DNA from: Pyropia haitanensis
Taxonomy: Eukaryota > Rhodophyta > Bangiophyceae > Bangiales > Bangiaceae
Length of the DNA: 64,000 nt
NCBI GenBank assembly: GCA_008729055.1
Contig: SDUX01000007.1
Span: forward strand, 5,067,409 to 5,131,408
Reading direction: 5' to 3'
Positions within the stretch are counted from its first letter, which is position 1. Every line of letters starts with the position of its first letter. Positions 1 to 11,312 of this stretch are shown here, piece by piece. Both the position numbers and the translations under genes were made by a program. The notes under the pieces were generated by a model. That model was not told the DNA's origin. It was given only the letters and a program-made list of their open reading frames with translations, and ran no database searches.

Positions 1-2
1 GC

Positions 3-269
3 TCGGTGCAGACGTACCAGGCCGCGGCGGTGACGACCGCCCGCGCGTGGCTCGTCGGCGTCCCGTCGGGCCTCGCCCTCCGCGGAGTGCTCACCTCCCA
101 CCTGCCGCCGCCGCCGTTTGCGGTCGTGACGTTGCTGTCGACGGCGGTGCTGCTGGGCGTGTGGCGGGGGCTGTACGTCAAGGTGCGGGGGGTGGAGGGC
201 GCGGAGGGGAAGCGGGGGGGGGTGCTCGACGGGTTCCGCATGATCACCACTTTGTTGCGGCGGTGGTGA
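3..269 (+). CDS. C-terminal part of a DUF3054-like membrane protein (partial)
   Basis: The frame is open from the left edge of the window to a TGA at 267-269, so this is the 3' end of a gene whose start lies outside. The visible 88 or so residues hold two hydrophobic stretches: one with the order ARAWLVGVPSGLALRG, the other a segment ending in LLGVWRG, followed by a short basic tail. This WxxGxxxGxxLR ... LLGWR-like pattern resembles the C-terminal half of DUF3054 integral membrane proteins, which occur in bacteria and algal or plant plastids and have no known function. The family call rests on recalled pattern only. That it is the end of a small multi-pass membrane protein is more secure. 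Confidence 0.5.
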   Translation, partial: SVQTYQAAAVTTARAWLVGVPSGLALRGVLTSHLPPPPFAVVTLLSTAVLLGVWRGLYVKVRGVEGAEGKRGGVLDGFRMITTLLRRW

Positions 270-1682
270 GCCCCGGTCCGCGCCCGTGCCCGCCGCACGG
301 GCTCAGCGGGAGAAGCGAGACACACGGCGGGAAGTCTGCCTCGCCGGCGCCTGTGTTTGTATGTACAAGTTGGAATGTGGGGCGCCGTCGGCGCAGGGTA
401 GGGGTGGGATGGCCGTAACTGTGGCCACGAGTCGACGCAGTCGGCCGGCGCGCCCGTACGAGGCACAGAGGTAGCAGACGACGCGGCGGGGTGCCCTAGA
501 CAAGGATTAATGGTGCAGTTAAGAAACAGCCGGGCGCCCCCCCGCCGCCGAGGCGGGGAGGCCGCGCCCGACCGCACAGACGAAAGAAAAAAAAAACCAA
601 GTGGAGGAGAGGAAGAAGAAAGAAAAAAAGAGAGGAGTGCCCCAACGCCACCTGTCGCCGTGGCGTGTACGTACTGTGTGTGGGTACGCGCCGCGCGCGC
701 GCAGACCTTGGCCGCCGCCACGGCGGGAAGTGTACGATTCGTCCGCCGTCGTGTGCCGCGCCGAAAAAGAGGCCGGGGGCAACCGCCAATGTGCGGCGTA
801 CGCTGCCGAAGGGGGCTCAACGGGGGGGAGGCAGAGGCAGTGCCGCGGCCGGGGAGGTCCGCCCCGTACCACCAAGGGGTACCAGGGCGGGCTCCCCCGT
901 CCGCGACGCGGGCGCGGACCGGGAGGTGGGTACACCCCCCCGTCCCAAGGGCGGGACAACCGCCCGCGTGTGAGTCCATCCGTCGCGGAAAGGCTCGAGC
1001 GAGGCGTGCCGCACCCAACACAGGCGTCCTACCGCAAGACACTTGCGCGTCTCAAGTGGCAGAGCAGTCAACCAGGGTAGCCGCCCTGGTGGGTCCATGC
1101 TGCCGGGAGAGCTCCAGAAGGGGTCCGTCAGACGTCCTGCGCGTCTGGGGTCATCAGAGTACAAATGCCAGGGAAGCCACCATCGTTGGCTCCACGCGGC
1201 CGAAGTGCTCACGAAGAGTCCTGCCAGACGTCCAGCGCGTCCGTGTGGTGTTCAGAGAAATAGCCAGTGCAGCCACCCCATAGGGCCACGCTGCTCAAGT
1301 GTGCTCGTTGAAGGGTCCAGCGCAGACGTCCCGCGCCGTCGCCGTCATCAGAATAAAAGCCGGTACAACCACCGGTCGGTCCCCGTTGCAGAAGAGTGCT
1401 CGAGGATGTTGGAGAGAGTGGCCCCACCCAGACGTTGTCCGCGTCCGGCGGGGTCAGAAACAGAATAAAAGAGAGCCACAGCAGCTGTCACACTGCCATG
1501 TGTGCACGGTGCCGGGAGAGGCTCGATGGGTCCTGCTGACGTGCGAGGGGGGTACCAAGCGATGGTCGCGGGTCAAGGCGACCGGCGTCCTCACGTCGAG
1601 GGCGCGCCAGCCACCCACACAGCGGCGGGGGGGCTGGCGGGCACAGGCGCGGTAGGCGACACCCTTCCATCCAGTTCCCATG
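270..1682. other. Intergenic spacer with decayed tandem repeats
   Basis: No ORF here shows protein-like composition. It separates the 3' end of the membrane protein gene from the 3' end of the HA-domain gene, so the two genes converge. The right half (about 1030-1560) is a diverged tandem repeat listed separately. AATAAA hexamers on the plus strand, near 1350 and 1465, lie inside two of the repeat units and could serve as polyadenylation signals for the upstream gene, although they are more than 1 kb from its stop. Confidence 0.6.
1030..1560. repeat. Degenerate ~100-bp tandem repeat, about 5-6 units
   Basis: A core resembling CAGACGTCCNGCGCGTC recurs at about 1129, 1225, 1323 and 1429, with weaker copies near 1033 and 1536. 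Spacings are 96, 98 and about 106 bases. Other shared words are GTGCTC shortly before the core and an ACCACC/CAGCCACC block after it. Two units carry CAGAATAAAAG after the core. Units differ by many substitutions and small indels, so this is an old minisatellite, not an assembly duplication. Confidence 0.65.
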
Positions 1683-2818
1683 TCAGTCACGCGGGGGAGG
1701 GCCGCCCGGCCAGCCCCCAGAGCGGCCCACGCCAAAGCGCTCCGTAAGACCGGGCAGGCCGTCGCTGCGGCCGGTCGGCGCCGGTGGCAGCGGCGGCAAC
1801 GACGACGGCAGCGGGTGCAGGGGCGCCAGCCGCGGCGGCGACACGTTCTCATTCTGAGGGTTCCAATGTGCAAACTCAAACTGGCCCCCGCCGGGACCAC
1901 CCCCGCCGGCGACCGGCCCGCCACCGCCAGGGCCACCACCTCCACCACCACCGCCACCACCACCAGGAAGGCTACCGCCACCGCCACCTGGAAGGCCACC
2001 ACCACCACCACCTGGAAGGCCACCGCCACCGCCACCAGGAAGGCCACCACCACCACCGCCACCGCCGCCGGGGCCGCCGGGACCGCCGCCGCCGGGGCCG
2101 CCGCCGCCGCCACCGCCACCGCCTCCACCAGCAGGCCCAAGCGTCTGCTCGATGGTTGCGGGCGTCAACTGGGGAGATGGCAGTGGCGGCGGCCCCGGTG
2201 TGACCGTCGTGGCCGACGACATGTACGCAGCCGTGCCCAGGTCGAGGCCCGAAAACTCCCCCGACGCGGTCCCACCGCCCACCCCTGGCGGGCCGGGGCC
2301 GCCCAGGTGGCTCCCCCCGCCGCTGGACGCCGCCGTCGCGCCCACGTGGGACGAAAAGGTCGACGTGGTCGACGGAAAGAGGTGTGGGCCGCGGCTCAGA
2401 AACGTGCCGCTCCCGTACTCGGCCGCGCGGCCGACGTCCGGCCCCCCGCGCGGCGTGTCCAGCGCGCGCGCGGGGTCCGCGCCGCCACCCCGGGGCGCCT
2501 CCCCGCCACGCGGCGCCTCCCCACCCCGGGGCACCTCCCCGCCACGGGGTACGTCGCCGCCACGGGGCATCTCGCCAACGCCGCCGCCGCGAGGCACGTC
2601 CGCCAGTCGGGAGAGGCTCGAGTTGCGGGACAACTCAATGGAGCGCGTCAGCTCCGACGCGCGGCCGGCATCGACGCCGCGGGGCATTTCTGGCGGCCGT
2701 TGCGGCTGGTGCTGCAGGTCCGAGCCGCGGTGCGTCCGGTCCCGGTCGCGGTCCAGGCCAGAACGGTCCCGCTCACGGTCCTGACGACCGACGCCACCGC
2801 CGCCGCCGCCACTACCAC

Positions 2819-2858
<40 letters not shown>

Positions 2859-5177
2859 CGACGCCGCGGCGCCCCCGGCCGGCATGCCTGCGGATGGAGC
2901 CGAGGCCAAAAACCGGGGCGGCGGCAGCGGCGAATGCAGTGGCGGCGGCAGCGGCGACGGCACGGGCGGGGGGAGCGGCGGCCGCTGGCTCGCCGTCCGC
3001 AACGGCGACAGCCGGGCGCCCACGTCGTGCGCCTCGGTCTTCTCCCACGGGTGCACGGGCGGCGTGCCACTGAGTATTGGCGGCGGCGGCGGGGAGTAGG
3101 GCTCCATCGGCGGTAGCGGGTCGGTCCGGAACGCAGAGCTGTTGTACCGCTGCAGCGTGCCGCGTTCGTCCCCCTCGGCCGGCGGGATGACGCCAAAGCC
3201 AAACGTCGAGCCCGCCGCCGCGCCCGCGTCTACACTCGCGCCCGCACTGCCGCCACCGCCGTGGAAGGGCTTGGCCCCCACCGTGCCGGTGCCACCCACC
3301 CCAACCCCACCCATGCCACCAACAGGCCCGCTGGCGCTGTCCCCTGGGTCGACCGTCGGCATGCCATACTGACTGCGGTGCACGGGCTCATACAGGCCGC
3401 CGCCAGGGTCGCTGGGGAAGTAGGAAAACGGGGCGCGGCTCGGTGGGCCCGCCGCGGGCCCCGTGTAGCGCTTCCCCTGCGCCTGCTGCCGCTCGGCCAT
3501 CCCAAAAAGCGGCGGGCTGGGCGTCGTGTACCCCGCATCCGCCACATGCGCCGTGTGCAGGTGGGACAGCGCGCCCGACTGCGCGGGCCCCGCCCCGCTA
3601 GCTGCATGCGCGCCCTGAAGACCGTACCCCGGCTGCGGCAGGTGCCCGGCCTGGCCGTGGCTGGCTTGGCCCAGGCCGGCCTGCCCAAAGCTGCCCTGCC
3701 CGTGGCTCCCCACCCCATGGCTGGCGTGGCCCATGCTGCCCGCGCCGTGACTCGCGTGCCCGTGGCTGCCTTGGCCGTGGCCCTCGTACCCGCCCTGGCC
3801 CTGGCTGGCGTGACCCAGACCCGACGGCAGGCTGGCCTGGCTCAACGCCGCCTGCCCGTGACCCCCCGAGCTGTGACCCCCGAGCCCGTGACCCCCCGTC
3901 GCAAGACCCCCCGGCCCCAACACCCCCGGATGCTGCATCGACTGCGCCCGCCCCAGGTGTGAGGCGTGGCTCGCCTGCCCATGGCCAGACGGACCACCGC
4001 CGTAGTGGCCGCCGCTCGCACCAGACGCACCGTGCAGCGCGCTAGACGCATGGCTGGCGTGGCCCAAGGCCATCGACCCGTGGCCCGACGGCGGCAGTCC
4101 CGCCTGGCCATGGCTGGCCTGCCCGAGCCCCCCCGACGCCAAGCTCCCGTGTCCGTGGCCCATCATGGAGGCGCGGGGCTCCCCCGTGCCGGGAGGGGAC
4201 AGACGGTGCTGCACCCTGGACGCGCCATACGACAAGCCCGCGCCAGACGCCGCCGGCGCGTAGTGCTGTTGCTGCTGTTGTTGCGGATGTTGCGGCTGGT
4301 GCTGAAGGCCCTGCTGCTGTTGCTGCTGCTGTTGGTGCTGCTGCTGCTGCTGCGGCTGCGGCTGCAACCCTGGTGGCGGCCCCGCCAGTGGCCTCATCGC
4401 CTGATCATCCACCTGCTGCTCCCCGTACGCGAGCGCCGCGTCATCGGGAGAGCGGACCTTCCGCTTGGTGCCCGTCAGCGACCGGCTGACCTGCTGCGGG
4501 TTCCAGCAAAAGTCGATATTGTCCAGCCGCTCCCGCCGCGTCTCGAGCAGCTTGTTCTTGCGCTGCGCCTGCCGCTGCGTGTTGACCCACCAGCCCAGGA
4601 TGCCGTCGTTGAAGGGCACCCGCGTGTGGCCGTGGAGGTTCTTCCAGTTGACCAGGTTGTTGAACTGCTTGTTCCAATCGTTGGCCGGCGTGTCCCACAC
4701 AAACGACAGCTCCGAGAGCCGCTCGTAGCGCTCCGAGGAGAGCTTGCCCTTGGCGTGCAGCTGCCGCTGCTTGGCCGCCCACGCGCCGAGCACGCCCTGC
4801 GCAATCGGCACGCACGCGTGGTTGTGGGTGGTCACCCACTGGACAAGCTCCGCGTAGCGCATCTCCCACTGGTTGGCGTTAGTATCCCAGATCATGCCCA
4901 CGTCGTTGAGCTGCGCCTCCCGCTCCGGCTGCAGCTGCTGCTTCTTCTTGAGCTCCCGCTGCCGCGCCACCCACCGGCCGAGCACGCCCGCCGCCTTGGG
5001 CACACACGCATGCCCTTCCCGCCGCCGCCACTCGACCAGCTCCGCGTACCGCTCCGACCATTTGACCGCGGGCGTGGCCTTGGACGTGTCCTCTTGTTCG
5101 TCGAGGTGGCCATACTCGCCGCGCTCCCCCGCGTCGCCGCCGCTCTCCCCAGGCGAGCCACGAGGAGCACCAGACAT
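1683..5177 (-). CDS. Triple helicase-associated (HA) domain protein with long low-complexity tail
   Basis: This frame encodes about 1,164 residues from the ATG at 5177. The frame is open further upstream, but only from a GTG. Three consecutive helicase-associated domains lie near residues 40-98, 104-162 and 168-226, each with a W...(Y/F)xxLVxW start, an H(A/T)xVP motif, a GxWxxxQRQ-like helix and a closing WD or WN. HA domains are small helical modules thought to bind nucleic acid, and stand-alone arrays of them are common in algae. No helicase motifs are present. The rest, roughly 900 residues, is biased sequence in blocks: a Q/H-rich tract (DNA about 4265-4370), a Gly-His-Ala-Ser-Gln region of GHGQASH-like repeats (about 3600-4150), a mixed proline-serine region, PRGGE/PRGGD hexapeptides (about 2480-2590), and polyglycine runs. 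A nuclear DNA-binding or regulatory role is inference. Confidence 0.75.
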
Positions 5178-5884
5178 GCTGCACCGCCCGGGGCGGGCAG
5201 GATCAACGGGGTCGTGCTCAGCAGTGCCGCGGCGCGGGAGCGCGGAGCCCCGTTGACGGTGGCCCACCGGCCACGACGGTGGGGCGCCCCGCTACGAGCC
5301 AGCCGCACCGGGTGGCTTCAAAACCGCGTCCCCGTGTACACGGCACGGCCGCAGCGGGCAGCGGCCGGCCCGACGCGCTCGCCGCCCGCCGCCCGCCGCC
5401 CGCCCCTGCGTTGCGCCGACAGCAGCACGGCTCGTCCCGCCGCCACCCGACAGTGCACCGACGCACCGCCGACAGCGACAGACGCACCACCAGCCGGCGT
5501 GCCGCGACCCGCACCCCCGCGCCCAATGTCCGTGGCCGCCCGCTCGCCCGCCGCCGCGGCCGCGGCCGTCGCGTCCGCCGCGATCCGCACCGGCGCGGCC
5601 GCGACAGCGGGTGGTGCGCTTCAACGACAACGGCAGCGTCGGCGGCTGGCGGTGGGGCACGACCCCCCCACCCCCGCCTCGCGCCCCCCCCCCCCTACAC
5701 CACCCTCCCCCGCCCTCTGACCGATGCGCTCAGAGTGGACGGCAGGCACGGCGGCGGCGGGGACGGTGGTGGCGGTAAAGGCGCGCCGGCGCGCGGTCGA
5801 CACGGACGGCGTCCGCCCCCAAAGCGGTCAGCGGCGCACACTCCGCCTGCCAATGTGGTGGCGGTGAGCGCCCCCCCGCCGCCC

Positions 5885-5937
5885 ACCCACCCACCCACCC
5901 ACCCACCCACCCACCCACCCACCCACCCACCCACCCA
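5885..5937. repeat. (CCCA)n microsatellite
   Basis: About 13 near-perfect CCCA units in a row, followed by a decayed copy (CCAACACCCACCAACC). It is a simple tetranucleotide repeat, (TGGG)n on the other strand and so potentially G-quadruplex forming. It is not a telomere-type repeat and is far from any sequence end. Confidence 0.9.
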
Positions 5938-6696
5938 ACACCCACCAACCCGCCCGCTCACGCCCCAGACTCTCTGGCAGAGGCAGGCAGGCCGAAAGTG
6001 ACGTAATGCCCCCCCCCCCCCCCCCCCCCCACCCACCACCACCCACCACACCACCACCACCACCACCCCTATGCAATCCGCGTGCGGGGCGTGTGGGTGG
6101 CACGGACGCTGGCGAGCGGAGGGGGGCGGGGGGGGGAGAGGGGGAATGCGCTGCCGTGGGCGCTGCAGACGCCGCGAGGCGTGGCGGGAGCGCGACGCCG
6201 CGGGGCGCCGCGGTGCCGGCGGGCTCGCCGACGCGGGCGGGGTCGGCGGCGGCCGGCGCTGGCGGTTGCGCGGCGGTGCGGCGCACGGCCTGCAGGCTGA
6301 CGCGGCGTGGCCGCCCACGCTGGCGACCAGCCGACCAGCCGACCAGCCGACCAGACGTGCACCCCCCCCCCCCCCCCCCCCCCACAACGACCACGGTCGC
6401 CCAACCCTCCCGCCCCTGCCGCACGCCCACCCCCCCCCCCCCCCCCCCCCCCCCCCGCCTCTACTCCCCCTCGTCCCGGCCGGCCACCCCACAGCAAAAA
6501 CGAACCGTGGTCGCCGCCGTCCCCCTCGCTCCAACGCCTGCACCTCCCCGCAACGGCCAGGCAATACGGGGAAACCGCGACGTGGCCGCGGGGCGACGCC
6601 ACGTGCGGCGGCGGCCGCGGGGGGCGGGGGCGGGGACGGGGGGGGGGAGCGGGCCGAGCGCGGTGCCGGGCCCCACCCCCACCGCCGCCGCCGCCA

Positions 6697-6736
<40 letters not shown>

Positions 6737-7155
6737 CGACGCCGCGGCGTCGCAGCAGCACAGGCCAGGGGACGCGGCCCGTGGCGGGTGGGGTATGGGG
6801 GGCGCGCGTTTGTTCCTCCGCCCCCCGCCCCCCGCCCACCCCACCCCCCCGCCGTCAAGGACCCCGGCGGGCGCGCGCCCACCCGCACCACCAGCACCAC
6901 GCGGGGCGGCCCCCCCCCCCCCCCCCGCGCACCCCCCAAAAAAGGGCGGAAACCCGAGGAAAAAACAGGAAAACGACGCGGGCGCTACAGAGGGAGGCGG
7001 CGGAGGGAGGCGGCCGATGAACCACCCAGGCGACGGCGGGGCGGGTCAATGGGGAGGGCGGGGACACAGCGCCGCGCCTTGCCGCCAGCCGACGCTGCGA
7101 AAACCTGGTGACGTCGAAATGGTGCGCGGCATGTGTGCGCGCGCGACCGCGTCAC

Positions 7156-7157
<2 letters not shown>

Positions 7158-7190
<33 letters not shown>
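7158..7190. repeat. Poly-G homopolymer of about 33 bases
   Basis: An uninterrupted G run, the longest in the window. Its true length is likely uncertain in any assembly. Poly-C runs of similar kind lie at about 6006-6030, 6361-6383 and 6430-6456. Confidence 0.9.
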
Positions 7191-7191
<1 letters not shown>

Positions 7192-10100
7192 GGGAGCGGG
7201 AGCGGCAAGGAGTGTAGCAGGCCGGCCGGTTGCTCTCTAGGAGCGGCTCTGCGCCCGCCCCGCACGCTCCCCGCCGTCGTGCGTGCAGGGGAAGAGGAGG
7301 CGTGGGCGGTGGGCGGGTGGGCACGTGAGTGCAGCGGCAGCGGCCTTGCTCCAGCCGGTCGCAGACACAAACGGGTGCGGGCGGGCGGGGAAGGCGCCTG
7401 AGCAGCGCGCGATGCTCCCCCCCCCGCCCCGCCCCCGAGCGGCCACCAACCGCGACGGTGGGGTCCCGCTGGCGGCGGCGGCGGCGGCGGGAGCGGTAGC
7501 GAGAGCGGGAGCGCGCGCGGAGAGCGGTGGGGGTCGGCCTGGCGGTGGCGGGCGGGCCGGTGCCGCGCGCGTGGAGCGATCGCGCCGGAACGGACGGGCA
7601 GCTGGTCAGTCCGATAATGCCAATCGCCGGGCCCCGAGGCGACCCGCGGCGGGGTCTCGGGGGGACCGTCGCGCGAGGCGGGAGCGGGAGCGGCGACCGC
7701 GGCGAAGCGGGGCAGGGACACGAGCCTCGGTCAGGGGGGGCCGCCCACAGACGGAGGGGGCGGGGGGGGGGGCGGGAGAAGCGGCACCCCACAGGAGCCA
7801 CGCGCCGGCCAGCGGGGAGGGGGGGGGAGCGGGCGGCGGTCGCCTCGGTGGCGGCGGCGTCGTCGGCAGCCGTGGCGGCAACTAGCGACAGTAGCCTCAG
7901 CGGTAGCGGCAGGGGGGGGGGCGGCGCCGGCGGCGCACGCGCCGGCAGGTGGCCGCGGGAGTCGGCCGCGCGAGCGGGCGCCGCGGCGATACAGGTCGGC
8001 AGGCGCGAGTCGGGCCCGGTTTCAGGGCGGTTTGACTCGCCCGCCCCGCCCGCTCTCTGGCCGGCCGGTGCCGGCGGGGCCCGACGATAAGGGCGAGCCG
8101 CCCCCCGGGGGGGCTGCCCCGCCGTGCGTGTCAGCGAAAGCCGCATAGGTCATGCCGCACTACTGCGTCACCTAACGAGCCCGGGGGGGAACGACGCGCA
8201 GTTTCTTTCCCCCCCGGCACCTGCGCCGCCGAGGCCCTCTACTCCAGCTCGCGCGAGAGCGACCGGCGTGCACAGCGACGGGGAAAGAGCCGGCTTCGCC
8301 ATTGCTTGGCGCGGGAGTCGAGGCCCGAAACCGCGGGAGGTACCCCACAGTCGACGAGGTGCGCTGGGCGGGGTGCTGGCTGGGGAGGGACGCGGGTGAG
8401 GGTGTCTGATCCGACCACGATTACGGGCTCGAGGACACCTGTTGGGCCTCACCGTTATTGTGATCATATCTAGGAATCCCCGCGCGTATGTACCACCTGG
8501 CGCCAATCCTATTAGATTGCGATCGAGTTTCCCGCATGCGCAAACCATGTCCCCTCGGGGCCGGGACGGGCCCTTCACCACATCCACACGATCGAGCACC
8601 CGCTGAGGCCCACCCCCTCGTCGGGGACCTGTTGGCCGACCGTGCCCGCCTCTGCCGCAGTGTGCCGTCGGCGGAAGCTGAGCGTGGCGCGGAAATGTGC
8701 AGTCACAAGGGTTGCGGGGCCATGAATGGCCCAGAAACCACAGCACTCAGTGGTGGAACCGCGGGACGGAGCGAGCGCAGGAAGCGCTGTTCAGCCGGGC
8801 AGGGAGCGCTGCGGAGACCGTGGCGGCCACTGGGGACGCCGCCGTGCGCTGGCAGAGTGCTTGGACCCTAGCCACGCGACCAGAAGAGGGCGGGCGGGAG
8901 GGGGGGGTGGAGGGTGGCACGGTCTGCGCCAATTCTTGAAAAACCTGCGGCTGTTCCTGCGCACCATGCGGGCCAAGAGTGACTTGTTCATTGAGAGCCG
9001 TGGCACGCGTGTTCCCGATCATCGGACCCGACCAGGAACACCACTGTGTGCCCCTCACGAGGGATGGCAATGGGGCTCGCCATGTGTCCTGCATGCCACA
9101 CAGCGCCCATTCCATGGTCAGCTCCGGACCGGGTGGCCGGCGGGAAGGGCGGCGGTTGGGAATGCGGCTGGAATTGCCCGGGCTTCGGGACGACTGTTTT
9201 TTAGCTCATCCTCGTCCTGTGGGCTCTTGCTGAACGGTCGGGACGATGCGGGGCGGGGGAGGGGGAGCCGTTCGCCACGTCGCGAGAGTGACTTTCAGCT
9301 CTCGACCACATTACCAACAAAAAACTCGTAAATGCCTGGCCGTGACCACGCGCGCTCCGATGGGACCACTCCAATGAACGGGCAGCCCCGTGGTTGCTTG
9401 CCTCACGGGGATTCCTCCTACGCGACCGTGGCAAGTGGCGTCGGCGTGCGGTTCGGGGCCGTGTTCGGCTTACCAGACCAGCAATGGGACCAGATGACAA
9501 ACGGGAACTCGTCAATTGTGTCAGCCGGAGCGCGCGCACCCTGGCAGATGGAGCGGGCGGTTCCACTCCCAGGCGCCGGCTCCCTCCCATGACCGGCAAT
9601 ATCATAGCGTCTGGCGCAGCCAGAGGCCCAGAGCAGAACCGCCCCCCCGGCGTGAGCGGAGCACGGCGACGCGGGGGCGGGTTTGGCGCCCGAGTGGCGT
9701 CCTTACCGCTCTGTGCTTCCCAATGTTTTGCCGGGAAATGGCGGGTACCACTGCCCTTCGCAAGCTCCTTTCGCAGGAAGCCAGCAACGGCGTTGCTTAG
9801 CACAAAAGCGCCGCCACTTCTGGCCCTCCCGCCGACTGTCAACGCTCCCCGACTCGTCACGAACCAGATGCGCCCCTTCCCTCCGGACAGCACGACAAGG
9901 CGGGACCCGCGCGCATGTGTCTGTTCGCTTCGCGCGTGGAACGTTCTGGATGTTGCTTCTCCAACCGCGAAGTTCAATCTTCCTGTTTAGGAGGACGGGA
10001 GGGCAACGACTACGCGGACGGTATTGTAAACTGCTGCCCGAATACTTCATAGCGGTATTCACCAAGTGAGGCTTGGGTGTCGAATTCGGCGCCAGCGCTC

Positions 10101-10518
10101 CTTGCGCCAAGTGAGGAGGACATCGATGTGTTCAAAAGTTGCCGCGCTGGCTCTGCCGAGGTGATGCCGTGAGAGGGGGTGGTTACTTTTTTGCAGATCA
10201 TAGACACGAGCAATTGGCGCGCACAATACGAGTGGACTTGGTCGGCTGGCGTGACCACCTGCTTGGCTCGGCTAGCTCGCTCGTGCACTCGTCCGTGTCG
10301 TGCTTCAGGCGTCTTCGTACAGCGCCTTGTAGCCAGCTCACTCATGGCGTGCCTCACACATGCCACTGTCGGCCATGTCATGTGATAGATCGCTAGATCC
10401 TCGCCGACGGTCAAAGCAGGCAGTAGCCCGTTCTTCGGCTCGGCGTATCGGAAGGGTTGCTTGTATAGCGGGTCGACCGGGTCGTCGCTTCTGGCAAAGC
10501 CGTGGTCCTCTGAGATGT

Positions 10519-11312
10519 TCATTGCGAGGATAGCGCGGTGCAGGAAGGACAGGTCCTAGCGTCCATCAAACTCAAGTCGATGATACAGTACTCCAACCTG
10601 TACTTTGCCCGCTTGGTCTCCACTTTCATGATGGTTTCCAGATGGACCCGCTTGCTCACGTTCACGAGGATGGCTCGGTGTCTGCAACTACACCTTCATC
10701 GGAACTTTGCAGAAAGCCTTTGCACGTCGTTGTCTGCTTGCTGTCGCACGCTCACGCACGTCTTCTCAAGGACTTTTCCCAGCGTGCGGTACACATTGGA
10801 GTTCTCGTCCCTGACAGAGTTTTCGGAGGTGCAGAGGCGGACCAGCTTTGGCAACTGCCGGTCGCTCGTTCGATATTCCCGGTGACACGCCAGAGGGTGT
10901 ACACATGCCCAAACGACATTCTCTCCAGTGGGCTCATCCGAAGCGTTGCTAGTCGTTCTCCATTCAATGCAATAGAAGCGAAGGTGTCCCCTAAGCTTGG
11001 TAGCACCCCATCATACAAGATGAGATAGATATGAGACTCACGGAGAAGGTCTGGCAGATGTGGCCGGCTGAGGCTGGCGATGACTGCTTGGGAGGAGTTG
11101 ACGAGAGCACCAAGGCCGGTGCCGGAGACGAAGAGCGTGCGTACGCAGATGTGGAGTGCACGTGACTGTAGCACGTATCCAGTGCGAGCGAACGGAGCAA
11201 AGAGGGTAGCTCTCCACCACCGTGATCGGAGGCTCGCCACGAGATCGCCAGCACGTGGCGTAGAGCGGGGACCACTATGCAAACGGAAGGGTGCAGCACA
11301 CACGCTCGTCAC
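10519..11312 (-). pseudogene. Decayed protein-coding relic of unknown family
   Basis: Reading the minus strand, one frame is open from about 11010 down to a TGA at 10696-10698 (about 104 codons) and, in the same frame, on to a second TGA at 10519-10521 (58 codons). Its composition is that of a normal soluble protein: mixed hydrophobic and charged residues, with segments such as REYRTSDRQLPKLVRL, GKVLEKTCVSVRQQ and RVHLETIMKVETKRAKYRL. Upstream, from 11312 to about 11010, a different minus-strand frame looks coding (ASLSRPHLPDLLRESHIYL). Downstream, a third frame starting at the ATG at 10522 continues for 170 codons. At least one stop and two frame changes break the series. I do not recognise the family. 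It may instead be a spliced gene whose introns I cannot place. Confidence 0.4.

Larger units (their letters stand above)
5178..8100. other. GC-saturated gene-free spacer upstream of the HA gene
   Basis: About 2.9 kb of almost pure G/C sequence with long poly-C and poly-G runs, (CCCA)n and (GCC)n tracts. Long ORFs exist in several frames on both strands, but they encode only poly-Pro, poly-Gly, poly-Arg or poly-Ala and change frame at each homopolymer. I see no domain, no start with consistent coding bias and no RNA gene. The part next to 5177 presumably holds the promoter and 5' UTR of the HA gene. Confidence 0.6.

Noticed and set aside
1030..1560. Tandem units considered as a CRISPR array
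   Set aside because: Units are diverged along their whole length with no fixed repeat/spacer boundary, and the genome is eukaryotic.
5885..5937. (CCCA)n considered as a telomere-like repeat
   Set aside because: It is not a known telomeric unit, it is short, and it lies internally between genes.
6006..7217. Long plus-strand ORF in the 5.2-8.1 kb spacer
   Set aside because: It begins within a poly-C run and encodes only Pro/Arg/Gly/Ala. Equally long frames exist in other registers.
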